A stretch of DNA of 20,646 nt, taken from the NCBI GenBank assembly GCA_046313915.1, contig JBKBXX010000059.1:1-20646 (forward strand), in the 5' to 3' direction. Source of the stretch: CAKKQX01 sp046313915. GTDB taxonomy: Bacteria; Pseudomonadota; Gammaproteobacteria; Burkholderiales; SG8-41. The translations under genes and the position numbers were made by a program. Under the pieces are notes generated by a model. The model was given only the letters and a program-made list of their open reading frames with translations. It was not told where the DNA came from and did no database searches. Positions 13,164-20,425 of the stretch are shown piece by piece. How positions within the stretch are numbered: the stretch's first letter is position 1; the number at the start of each line of letters is the position of its first letter.

Positions 13164-14366
13164 ATGTCCGCAAACAAACCGCTTCCCCTGCAAGGCATCA
13201 AAGTCATCGAGCTCGGCACGCTGATCGCCGGGCCGTTCTGTGCGCGCATGCTCGCCGAATTCGGCGCCGAAGTGATCAAGATCGAGGCGCCCGAAGGCGG
13301 CGACCCGCTGCGCAAATGGCGCAAGCTGTACCAAGGCACCTCGCTGTGGTGGTACGCCCAGGCGCGCAACAAGAAATCGATCACCCTCAATCTCAAGCGG
13401 CCCGAAGCGCAGGAAATCGTGCGCAAGCTGGCGCAGGACGCCGACATCGTGATCGAGAATTTCCGTCCCGGCGCGATGGAGAAATGGGGGCTGGGGTGGG
13501 AGGCGCTGTCGCGGATCAATCCGCGGCTCATCATGGTGCGGCTGTCGGGTTTCGGCCAGACCGGGCCGTATCGCGACCGGCCGGGTTTCGGCGCGATCGG
13601 TGAGGCGATGGGCGGTCTGCGCTACATCACCGGTTTCCCCGACCGGCCGCCGGCGCGGGTCGGCGTGTCGATCGGCGATTCGATCGCGGCACTGCACGGC
13701 GTGATTGGTGCGCTGATGGCGCTGCATCACCGCAACGTGAACGGCGGGCGCGGACAATTCGTCGATGTCGCGCTCTACGAGGCGGTGTTCAACATGATGG
13801 AGAGCGTGCTGCCGGAATACGACATGTTTGGGCTGGTGCGCGAGCGCACCGGCGCTTCGCTTCCCGGCATCGTGCCTTCCAATACCTACCTCACGCGCGA
13901 CCGCAAATACGTGGTGATCGGCGCCAATGCCGATTCGATTTTCAGGCGCATGATGCACGCGATCGGCCGCGCCGACCTCGCCGACGATCCGGCGCTCGCG
14001 CACAACGACGGGCGCGTGGCGCAAACCGAGAGAATCGAGCGCGCGATCAGCGACTGGGTGGCGGCGCACGACCTCGCTCACGTGCTCGAGGTGCTGGAAA
14101 AGGCCGAGGTGCCGAGCGGCAAGATCTACGACATCGCCGACATCGTCAACGACGCGCACTACCGCGCGCGAGAGATGATTCGTGAATTCAATCTGAAGGA
14201 CGGCAAGCCGCTCAAGCTTCCCGGTATCGTGCCCAAACTGTCGGAAACTCCAGGCGAGGTCCGCTGGCTGGGGCCGGCGCTCGGCGAGCACACCGACGAG
14301 GTGCTCGGCGTGCTGGGATATGGCAGCGAAGAGATCAAGACGTTCCGGGAAAAAGGCGTGATCTGA
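13164..14366 (+). CDS. Family III CoA-transferase (CaiB/BaiF/Frc type)
   Basis: Cytoplasmic enzyme moving CoA between carboxylic acids, of the formyl-CoA transferase family. The 400-residue length is typical. Family marks are GIKVIELGTLIAGPFCARML with the AEFGAEVIKIE strand, NKKSITLNLK, IENFRPGAMEKWGLG, LSGFGQTGPY, and the catalytic Asp D172 in VSIGDSIAALHG, equivalent to the Asp that forms acyl anhydrides in Frc. ATG 13164 begins MSANKPLPLQG, a normal family start; the longer frame from 12912 runs back over the opposite-strand gene and is rejected. No Shine-Dalgarno sequence is evident. Substrate specificity (oxalate, succinate, carnitine or others) cannot be settled. The MFS gene downstream is on the same strand. 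Confidence 0.93.
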   Translation: MSANKPLPLQGIKVIELGTLIAGPFCARMLAEFGAEVIKIEAPEGGDPLRKWRKLYQGTSLWWYAQARNKKSITLNLKRPEAQEIVRKLAQDADIVIENFRPGAMEKWGLGWEALSRINPRLIMVRLSGFGQTGPYRDRPGFGAIGEAMGGLRYITGFPDRPPARVGVSIGDSIAALHGVIGALMALHHRNVNGGRGQFVDVALYEAVFNMMESVLPEYDMFGLVRERTGASLPGIVPSNTYLTRDRKYVVIGANADSIFRRMMHAIGRADLADDPALAHNDGRVAQTERIERAISDWVAAHDLAHVLEVLEKAEVPSGKIYDIADIVNDAHYRAREMIREFNLKDGKPLKLPGIVPKLSETPGEVRWLGPALGEHTDEVLGVLGYGSEEIKTFREKGVI

Positions 14367-14506
14367 TGAAAAGCGGGAGGCGGAAGGTGGAGAAAGTTCT
14401 CTTGCTGATTCCGGATGATGCGCCCGGGGGAATTCCCGGAATCTGCTGCGCGTTTTCCGGGCTACGTGCCGGACCGACGGATGAGCCTATGGAAGGATAT
14501 TTTTGA
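14366..14506 (+). CDS. Possible 46-residue bridging ORF
   Basis: Its ATG shares the last base of the CoA-transferase stop (TGATG) and its TGA overlaps the TTG start of the MFS gene. The frame is open throughout and reads MKSGRRKVEKVLLLIPDDAP then a Cys/Gly/Pro-rich tail. No family is recognised and no ribosome site of its own is present; translation by coupling would be needed. An open frame of this length could arise by chance in GC-rich DNA. Confidence 0.2.
   Translation: MKSGRRKVEKVLLLIPDDAPGGIPGICCAFSGLRAGPTDEPMEGYF
14407..14443 (+). other. Inverted repeat between CoA-transferase and MFS genes
   Basis: GATTCCGG (14407-14414) and CCGGAATC (14436-14443) form a perfect 8-bp stem, and a competing smaller fold CCGGGGGAATTCCCGG lies partly inside. 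No T run follows directly, so it is a structured element and not a clear terminator. Confidence 0.4.
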
Positions 14507-15807
14507 ATAATGCTTCCTCGAAAAACCTCGCTCCCGGCGTGCGTCCGGGCGAGGTTTTTTCCTGGGCGATGTACGACTTCGCCAACTCCGGCTACACCAC
14601 GGTCGTCATCACCGCCGTGTTCAACGCCTATTTCGTTGCCGAGGTCGCGGGCAATGCACCGTGGGCGACCTTCGCCTGGACCTGCGCGCTGGCGGTGTCG
14701 TACGCGCTGATCATGCTGACCGCGCCGCTGCTGGGCGCCTATGCCGACGCGCATGCGGCGAAGAAAAAGCTGCTTTTCGCCACCACGCTCGGCTGCATCG
14801 CGTTCACCGCGGCGCTCGCCGCCGTCGGCCGCGGCGATCTGGGGCTCGCGATCGTGCTCATCGTGCTTTCCAATTACTGCTTCGGCAGCGGCGAGAACCT
14901 GGTCGCGGCTTTTCTGCCCGAAATTGCGCACGGCGAAGCGCTGGGCCGCGTCTCTGGCTGGGGCTGGAGTCTCGGTTACCTCGGCGGCCTGGTGAGTCTC
15001 GGCGCCTGTCTCGCCTATGTGAGCTGGGCGCAGGCGCAAGGCATGACGGCCGGCGAGTTCGTGCCAGTCACCATGCTGATCACCGCGGCGATTTTCGCCG
15101 CCGCCAGCGTGCCGACTTTCCTGTTTCTGCGCGAGCGCACGCTGCCGACGGCGGGAGCGCACGACATCGCGCGCGCCGCCTTTGCGCGGTTGCGCGACAC
15201 GCTGCGCCATGCACGACGCTACGCCGATCTGTGGCGCTTCTTGGTTTGCATCGTGTTCTACCAGGCCGGCATCCAGGCCGTGGTTGCGCTCGCCGCGGTC
15301 TACGCCCAGCAGGCGATGGGCTTTGGCACGCGCGACACGATTTTTCTCGTCCTGGTGGTCAACGTCACCGCTGCGGCGGGCGCTTTCGTTTTCGGCCAGC
15401 TGCAGGACCGCCTGGGCCATGTGCGCACCATCGTGCTGACGCTTACGGGCTGGATCGTGACCGTGCTGCTCGCTTATTTTGCCCGAGGCCCGGTGCTGTT
15501 CTGGGCCGCCGCCAATCTGGCCGGCTGGTGCCTGGGTTCCAGCCAGTCGGCGGGACGCGCGCTGGTCGGCTATCTCAGCCCGGTGTCGCGCAGCGCCGAG
15601 TTCTTCGGCCTGTGGGGGCTCGCGGTCAAGCTCTCCTCCATCGTCGGCCCGGTCACCTACGGAGTGGTGACCTGGCTCACCGACGGCGACCACCGCCTGG
15701 CCATCCTCGTCACCGGCGTGTATTTCGTGATCGGCATCGCGATCATCTGCGGCCTGGATGTCGCAAGAGGGCGCCGCGCTGCGCTCGAGGCCCGCCCGCC
15801 GGCGTGA
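14503..15807 (+). CDS. MFS transporter of the UMF1 / Atg22-like family
   Basis: Inner-membrane major-facilitator permease of 434 residues related to the bacterial UMF1 group, whose eukaryotic relative Atg22 exports amino acids from the vacuole. The hallmark N-terminal helix EVFSWAMYDFANSGYTTVVIT is present, followed by GAYADAHAAKKKLL in the loop between helices 2 and 3, and alternating hydrophobic segments consistent with about 12 helices, with a charged central loop near residues 210-240. The TTG start at 14503 is backed by GGAAGGA at 14491-14497 and places the first helix at the usual distance. The substrate is unknown. It may be translated together with the upstream CoA-transferase, but 136 bases with an inverted repeat lie between them. 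Confidence 0.9.
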   Translation: MNNASSKNLAPGVRPGEVFSWAMYDFANSGYTTVVITAVFNAYFVAEVAGNAPWATFAWTCALAVSYALIMLTAPLLGAYADAHAAKKKLLFATTLGCIAFTAALAAVGRGDLGLAIVLIVLSNYCFGSGENLVAAFLPEIAHGEALGRVSGWGWSLGYLGGLVSLGACLAYVSWAQAQGMTAGEFVPVTMLITAAIFAAASVPTFLFLRERTLPTAGAHDIARAAFARLRDTLRHARRYADLWRFLVCIVFYQAGIQAVVALAAVYAQQAMGFGTRDTIFLVLVVNVTAAAGAFVFGQLQDRLGHVRTIVLTLTGWIVTVLLAYFARGPVLFWAAANLAGWCLGSSQSAGRALVGYLSPVSRSAEFFGLWGLAVKLSSIVGPVTYGVVTWLTDGDHRLAILVTGVYFVIGIAIICGLDVARGRRAALEARPPA

Positions 15808-15832
15808 GGGGGTCGGGGCGCGCGTCTTGACA

Positions 15833-15868
15833 GAAAATTATTTTAAAACAATTACTTATATAAATATT
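15833..15868. other. A/T island between convergent genes
   Basis: A 36-base stretch with almost no G or C lies between the MFS stop and the carboxylesterase stop. AAACAATTA at 15846-15854 resembles the AAACAATAT core of the two other islands, with a similar A-rich approach. A consensus TTGACA (15827-15832) touches its left side, but no -10 stands at normal spacing; any promoter there would read antisense to the carboxylesterase gene. Confidence 0.5.
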
Positions 15869-15873
15869 GCGGG

Positions 15874-16557
15874 CTAATGCCCCAGCACCCGCTGGAGCCA
15901 CGCGCCGATGTCCCGGATTTCCTCCGGACACACCGAGTGCTGCATCGGATATTCGTACCACTCGACGCGGTAGCCGCAACGTTCGAGGAATTCATACGAC
16001 TGCCTGCCCATCGTGTACGGCACCACCGGATCGTAAGTGCCGTGCGCCATGAAAATCGGTGTTGCGGCGTTGGCGGCGGTCGCTTCCTGCGCGAAGCTTG
16101 CGGCGAGCGGCAGATAAGTGGACAGCGCCACGATGCCGGCGAGCGGTTCGGGATGACGCAGGCCGGTCTGCAGCGCGATCGCGCCGCCTTGCGAGAATCC
16201 GGCGAGGATGATGTTGCGGCTCGGGATTTTGCGGTCGATTTCGCGCCGGATCAGCCTGCCGACCGCAGCCTGCGAAGCGCGTATGCCGCGTTCGTCGGCT
16301 TGCCGCGACTTGCCTTCGAGGTCGCCGTAACTCACGTCGTACCACGCGCGCATCACGTAACCGTTGTTGATGGTCACCGGCTGCAGCGGCGCGTGCGGGA
16401 AAACGAAGCGGATCGGCGGCGCCTGCCCGAGATCGAGGGCCTGCGCCACCGGCACGAAGTCGTTGCCGTCGGCGCCCAGCCCGTGCAGCCAGATCACGCT
16501 GGCGGTCGGGTTCCTGCCGCTTTCCATTTCGATGGTTTCGAGCAGTTTTTCGGTCAT
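15874..16557 (-). CDS. Carboxylesterase / phospholipase (alpha/beta hydrolase, EstB type)
   Basis: Soluble alpha/beta hydrolase of the small carboxylesterase/lysophospholipase (acyl-protein thioesterase-like) family, cleaving short-chain esters. The 227 residues contain the oxyanion-hole segment VIWLHGLGADGNDF (21-34), FPHAP, the nucleophile elbow GFSQGG with S122, the acid D176 in HGTYDPVVP and H207 in PMQHSVC, giving a complete Ser-Asp-His triad in family order. ATG 16557 has GGAG about nine bases upstream. No signal peptide is seen, so it is cytoplasmic. It is followed in the convergent direction by the MFS gene, with an A/T island between. Physiological substrate not known. Confidence 0.93.
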   Translation of the reverse strand: MTEKLLETIEMESGRNPTASVIWLHGLGADGNDFVPVAQALDLGQAPPIRFVFPHAPLQPVTINNGYVMRAWYDVSYGDLEGKSRQADERGIRASQAAVGRLIRREIDRKIPSRNIILAGFSQGGAIALQTGLRHPEPLAGIVALSTYLPLAASFAQEATAANAATPIFMAHGTYDPVVPYTMGRQSYEFLERCGYRVEWYEYPMQHSVCPEEIRDIGAWLQRVLGH

Positions 16558-16661
16558 GAGCCAAAGCTCCGGATCACAGCGGTTACGGAAGAGGCAGAGA
16601 TTACCGCGCAGGCGGGATTTTTGTTTTTGTTGCCGCGACTCTGGTGTGCTCCGCGGCGCTC

Positions 16662-17261
16662 TCAGCTTCGGGGACGTATCGCCGACTTCGGACGGAAGGC
16701 CTTGACCACCGCCTCGTTCGTCTCGATATACGGCCCGCCAATGAGGTCGATGCAGTAGGGCACCGCGGCGAAGATGCCGGTGACGACGGTCCTGCCGCTG
16801 TCGTCTTTCAGGCCTTCGAGCGTCTCGCGGATCGCCTTGGGCTGGCCCGGCAGGTTGATGATCAGCGCGCCTTTTCTGATCACCGCGACCTGGCGCGACA
16901 GGATGGCGGTCGGCACGAACTTGAGACTCACCTGCCGCATCTGTTCGCCGAAGCCCGGCATCACCTTGTCGGCGACCGCCAGCGTCGCCTCGGGCGTCAC
17001 GTCGCGCGGCGCGGGGCCGGTGCCGCCGGTGGTGAGCACCAGATGGCAGCCTTCCCGGTCGACCAGTTCCTTGAGGGTGGCCTCGATCACCGGCTGTTCA
17101 TCGGGAATGAGGCGCGTCACCACGCGCCACGGCGTGGTGAGTGCGCCGCCAAACCATTGCTGGAGTGCCGGTATGCCCTGGTCTTCATAGACGCCTTGGG
17201 AGGCGCGGTCGCTGATCGAAACCAGACCGATCAGCAGCCCGTCACTGTGCACCGTTGTCAT
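16662..17261 (-). CDS. mogA: Molybdopterin adenylyltransferase
   Basis: Catalyses adenylation of molybdopterin before molybdenum insertion in molybdenum cofactor synthesis. The 199-residue protein fits E. coli MogA in length and in the marks LIGLVSISDRASQGVYEDQGIP, RLIPDE (D54), and the signature LTTGGTGPAPRDVTPEAT with D87; the two Asp correspond to positions needed for activity in MogA. Later blocks include VLxR-type LSRQVAVIRKGALIINLPGQPKAI. ATG 17261 is preferred; a TTG nine bases upstream would add only MPP. No Shine-Dalgarno sequence precedes either. It lies 55 bases after darP on the same strand, a neighbourhood common in Burkholderiales core genomes. Confidence 0.94.
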   Translation of the reverse strand: MTTVHSDGLLIGLVSISDRASQGVYEDQGIPALQQWFGGALTTPWRVVTRLIPDEQPVIEATLKELVDREGCHLVLTTGGTGPAPRDVTPEATLAVADKVMPGFGEQMRQVSLKFVPTAILSRQVAVIRKGALIINLPGQPKAIRETLEGLKDDSGRTVVTGIFAAVPYCIDLIGGPYIETNEAVVKAFRPKSAIRPRS

Positions 17262-17267
17262 GGGGGG

Positions 17268-17280
17268 CAAGTATAACTTG
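17268..17280 (-). promoter_or_regulatory. Palindrome and possible -10 directly before mogA
   Basis: CAAGT-ATA-ACTTG is a perfect 5-bp inverted repeat. On the minus strand it includes TATACT (17275-17270), so RNA would begin within a few bases of the mogA ATG, consistent with the missing Shine-Dalgarno sequence. The -35 is poor (TCCCCA), so the call is weak. Confidence 0.3.
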
Positions 17281-17316
17281 CTGCCTGGAGGGTGGGGAGG
17301 GGCGAGGCGTGAACCG

Positions 17317-17823
17317 TCAGCGGTTTTGTTCCTCGCGCGTCTCCGAAAGAATCCGGTGCAACGCCTGGAACAGCGCGCGGAAGTTCCGGGGCGGCTTGTT
17401 CAGCTCGCGCTCGCGCAGCGTGTTGCGGATCAGCACGCGCAGTTGCTGGGCGTCGGCGTGCGGACACTCGCCGATCAGCTCGTCGAGTGCGCTTTCATCG
17501 GTGAGCAGGCGCTCGCGCCAGCGCTCGATGCGATGCAGCCACGCCGTGTGCTCACGCGAACTGGTTTTCCAGGCCGCGAGCTGCGCGCGTATCGGTTCGG
17601 CATCGACGCAACGCATCAGCTTGCCGATGTACTGCAGCTGGCGGCGGCGTGCCTCGAACTTGGACAGGCGCCTTGCCGCGGTCACCGCATCGCGCAGGTT
17701 GTCGGGCAGCTCGATTTGCGCGAGCCGCTGTTCGGAGAGTTCGACCAGTTCGGCGCCCAGATCCTGCAATGCGGTCATTTGTTTTTTGCGCCAGGTCTTG
17801 CTGGGCGGAGTGTCGTCGTTCAC
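17317..17823 (-). CDS. darP: Ribosome-associated protein DarP (YjgA, DUF615)
   Basis: Small, highly charged helical protein that joins late in assembly of the 50S ribosomal subunit. At 168 residues it matches the family. The marks are the N-terminal SKTWRKKQMTALQDLGAELVELS, the IELPDNLRDAVTAARRLSKFEARRRQLQYIGKLMR segment that defines the family, and the C-terminal RNTLRERELNKPPRNFRALFQALH. The GTG start at 17823 is chosen because the SKTxRKKQ stretch before the internal ATG at 17778 is conserved; the ribosome site is poor. Divergence from pmbA is the same arrangement as in E. coli and many beta- and gammaproteobacteria, which supports both calls. Confidence 0.95.
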   Translation of the reverse strand: MNDDTPPSKTWRKKQMTALQDLGAELVELSEQRLAQIELPDNLRDAVTAARRLSKFEARRRQLQYIGKLMRCVDAEPIRAQLAAWKTSSREHTAWLHRIERWRERLLTDESALDELIGECPHADAQQLRVLIRNTLRERELNKPPRNFRALFQALHRILSETREEQNR

Positions 17824-17850
17824 GGGCTGTTAATCGCGGGGGGTGAAGCT

Positions 17851-17876
17851 GCTATGATAGCGCTCTTTTCAAGAGC
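17851..17876 (+). promoter_or_regulatory. Promoter-like region between darP and pmbA
   Basis: TATGAT (17853-17858) can serve as -10 for pmbA, with TTAATC 17 bases upstream (17830-17835) as a weak -35. The surrounding GCTATGATAGC is almost a perfect palindrome, so the reverse strand also reads TATCAT towards darP. A hairpin GCTCTT/AAGAGC (17862-17876) would lie at the start of the pmbA leader. Confidence 0.4.
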
Positions 17877-17909
17877 CGGAGTCGCGCCCGGCGCGGAGAC
17901 CCATCGCAA

Positions 17910-19250
17910 ATGCCGGACAATCATTTCTCGTACAGCGCCGACCGACTCGCACAGATGGCGCAGGATGCTCTCGACTACGCCAGGCAGCGCGGCGCGAGCG
18001 CCGCCGAAGTCGAAATCAGCGAAGGCTTCGGCCAGACCGTGACCGTGCGCTGCGGCGAAGTCGAAACCATAGAGTACAACCGCGACAAGGGCATGGAGGT
18101 GACGGCTTACCTTGGCAAGCAGCGCGGACACGCCAGCAGCTCCGATTTTTCGCCGCAGGCGCTGCGCGATGCCGTCGACGCCGCGCTGTCGATCGCGCGC
18201 TTTACCGCCGCCGACGAATGCTCGGGGCTGGCCGACGCCGATCTGCTGGCGCGCGAGATTCCGGATCTCGACCTGTGGCATCCGTGGGACCTGCCGGTCG
18301 AGCGCGCGATCGAGCTCGCCAAGGCGTGCGAGGCGGCGGGTTTCGCGGTCGACCAGCGCATCGGCAACTCCGAAGGGGCGACGGTCTCGACCCAGGAATC
18401 GCATTTCATTTACGGCAACTCGCTCGGCTTTCTGGCTGGCTATCCGGCTTCGCGGCATAGCGTGTGGTGTTCGCTGATCGCCGGCAAAAACGACGCGATG
18501 CAGCGCGACGACTGGTACGAAACCGCGCGTGACCCGACCGATCTGCCAGCGCCGGAAACCGTCGGCAGGCGCGCCGGCGAGCGGGCCGTGAAACGTCTCG
18601 GCGCGAAAAAGATCGCGACCACGCAGCTGCCGGTGCTGTTCGAAGCACCGATCGCTTCCAGCCTGCTCGGCCATTTCGTATCCGCGGTGAGCGGCGGCAG
18701 CCTCTACCGCAAATCGTCTTTCCTGCTCGACAGCATCGGCCAGCAGGTGTTCGCGCCTTTCGTCAGGGTGAGCGAGCTGCCCCACATCAGAAAAGGGCTG
18801 GCGAGCAGCCCTTTCGACAGCGAGGGGGTGGCCACGCGGGCACGCGAGGTGGTGCAGGGCGGCGTGGTGCAGGGCTATTTTCTTGGCAGCTATTCGGCGC
18901 GCAAGCTGGGCATGAAATCCACCGGCAATGCCGGCGGCAACCACAACCTGATTCTGCACGACACCGGCGACGATTTTGCCGCGCTGCTCGGGAAAATGGG
19001 CAGCGGCCTGCTGGTGACCGAGCTCATGGGACAGGGCATCAATCCGGTGACCGGCGACTATTCGCGCGGCGCCGCCGGTTTCTGGGTCGAGAACGGCGAG
19101 ATCGCCCATCCGGTGCAGGAGATCACGATCGCCGGCAACCTCAAGGACATGTTTCGCGGCTTCGTCGCCGTCGGCAACGACGTGATCCGGCGCGGCTCGC
19201 GGCAGTGCGGCTCCATCCTTGTCGAAAAAATGACGATCGCGGGCGATTAG
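17910..19250 (+). CDS. pmbA: Metalloprotease subunit PmbA/TldE
   Basis: Partner of TldD in a cytoplasmic heterodimeric protease that trims unfolded peptides, known for microcin B17 maturation and CcdA degradation in E. coli. The 446-residue chain spans the full family: N-terminal GASAAEVEISEGFGQTVTVR, VETIEYNRDKGMEVTAYLG with the RGHASSSDFS strand, the ASSLLGHFVSAVSGGSLYRK block and the C-terminal VTGDYSRGAAGFWVENGEI with GNLKDMFRGFVAVGNDV. As expected for TldE, the HExxxH metal site of TldD is absent. No tldD is in the window; it is usually elsewhere in the chromosome. ATG 17910 gives the normal start, without a strong ribosome site. Confidence 0.96.
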   Translation: MPDNHFSYSADRLAQMAQDALDYARQRGASAAEVEISEGFGQTVTVRCGEVETIEYNRDKGMEVTAYLGKQRGHASSSDFSPQALRDAVDAALSIARFTAADECSGLADADLLAREIPDLDLWHPWDLPVERAIELAKACEAAGFAVDQRIGNSEGATVSTQESHFIYGNSLGFLAGYPASRHSVWCSLIAGKNDAMQRDDWYETARDPTDLPAPETVGRRAGERAVKRLGAKKIATTQLPVLFEAPIASSLLGHFVSAVSGGSLYRKSSFLLDSIGQQVFAPFVRVSELPHIRKGLASSPFDSEGVATRAREVVQGGVVQGYFLGSYSARKLGMKSTGNAGGNHNLILHDTGDDFAALLGKMGSGLLVTELMGQGINPVTGDYSRGAAGFWVENGEIAHPVQEITIAGNLKDMFRGFVAVGNDVIRRGSRQCGSILVEKMTIAGD

Positions 19251-19301
19251 AAACCCGGCGATTGCCGTCGTTGGTTTTGTTCACCGGCCATGGAGGAAAA
19301 A

Positions 19302-20402
19302 ATGAAAAGACGCGATTTCCTGAAAAAAACCGGACTCGGGCTGGCTGCGGGCGCCGTCGCGGCGCCGGCGATCGCCCAGTCGCATCCGCAGATCCGCTGG
19401 CGCATGGCATCGAGTTACCCCAAAAGTCTCGATGCGCTCTACGGCATCGCCGAGGACATTGCCGGCCGCGTGTCCAGGATGACCGACGGCAAATTCGAAA
19501 TCCGCGTTTTTGCCGGCGGCGAAATCGTGCCGCCGCTGCAGGTGCTCGACGCGGTGCAGAACGGCACCGTCGAATGCGGCCAGACCGCGAGCTATTACTA
19601 CGTCGGCAAGAACCCGGCGTTTGCCTTCGATACCGCATTGCCGTTCGGCATGAACTGCCGCCAGCAGAACGCGTGGATGTATTACGGCGGCGGCATGGAG
19701 CTCATGCGCGAGCTGTTCAAATCCCACAACATCGTCAATTTCCCGTGCGGCAACACCGGCACCCAGATGGCCGGCTGGTATCGCAAGGAAATCAGATCCG
19801 TGGCCGATCTCAAGGGGCTCAAGATGCGCATTCCCGGGCTCGCCGGCCAGATTCTGGCGCGGCTCGGCGTGGTGCCGCAGCAGATCGGTGGCGGCGAACT
19901 CTATCAGGCGCTCGAACGCGGCACGATAGACGCGGCGGAATGGGTCGGACCTTACGACGACGAGAAGCTCGGTCTCAACAAGGTCGCGAAGTACTACTAC
20001 TATCCCGGCTGGTGGGAAGGCTCGGCGCAGCTTTCGGTCTACGTCAACCTCAAGCAGTGGCAGTCGCTGCCCGGCAACTATCAGCAGGCACTCGAGACCG
20101 CGTGTGCCGAAGCCAATATCCACATGGTTGCCAAATACGATGCGAAGAATACCGAAGCGCTGCGCCGGCTGGTGGCCGCCGGCGCGCAGCTGCGGGCTTT
20201 GCCGCGGCCGGTGATGGAAGCGTGTTTCAAGGTGGCGAACGAGCTCTACGACGAGCTCGTCGCCAAACACCCGCAGTTCAAGAAGATCTACGAGCCGTGG
20301 CGCCGGTTCCGCAATGACCAGCTGCTGTGGTTCCGCGTCGCCGAGAGCAGCTATGACAGCTTCATGGCTGCCGCCACCTCGGCCCGTTCCGCGAAAAAGT
20401 AA
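19302..20402 (+). CDS. TRAP transporter solute receptor, TakP-like (2-oxoacid type)
   Basis: Periplasmic receptor of a TRAP transporter, close to TakP of Rhodobacter, which binds 2-oxoacids such as pyruvate with a cation. It starts with a Tat signal, MKRRDFLKKTGLGLAAG, probable cut after AIA at residue 25, pointing to export of a folded dimer. The TakP-type block LKMRIPGLAGQILARLGVVP carries the carboxylate-binding Arg (R176), followed by QQIGGGELYQALERGTIDA and AEWVGPYDDEKLGL (E213, W214). PYYYPGWWEG-like residues 231-240 and the C-terminal FRVAESSYDSFM also fit. ATG 19302 has GGAGG at 19292-19296. It converges with the permease gene at the right edge, 23 bases apart. Confidence 0.93.
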   Translation: MKRRDFLKKTGLGLAAGAVAAPAIAQSHPQIRWRMASSYPKSLDALYGIAEDIAGRVSRMTDGKFEIRVFAGGEIVPPLQVLDAVQNGTVECGQTASYYYVGKNPAFAFDTALPFGMNCRQQNAWMYYGGGMELMRELFKSHNIVNFPCGNTGTQMAGWYRKEIRSVADLKGLKMRIPGLAGQILARLGVVPQQIGGGELYQALERGTIDAAEWVGPYDDEKLGLNKVAKYYYYPGWWEGSAQLSVYVNLKQWQSLPGNYQQALETACAEANIHMVAKYDAKNTEALRRLVAAGAQLRALPRPVMEACFKVANELYDELVAKHPQFKKIYEPWRRFRNDQLLWFRVAESSYDSFMAAATSARSAKK

Positions 20403-20425
20403 CCGCGGTCAGGATTCGGTCCCCT

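Noticed and set aside
15827..15832. Consensus TTGACA as a promoter antisense to the carboxylesterase gene
   Set aside because: No acceptable -10 occurs at 16-18 bases, and the A/T island offers random partial matches. It is kept only as a note under the island.
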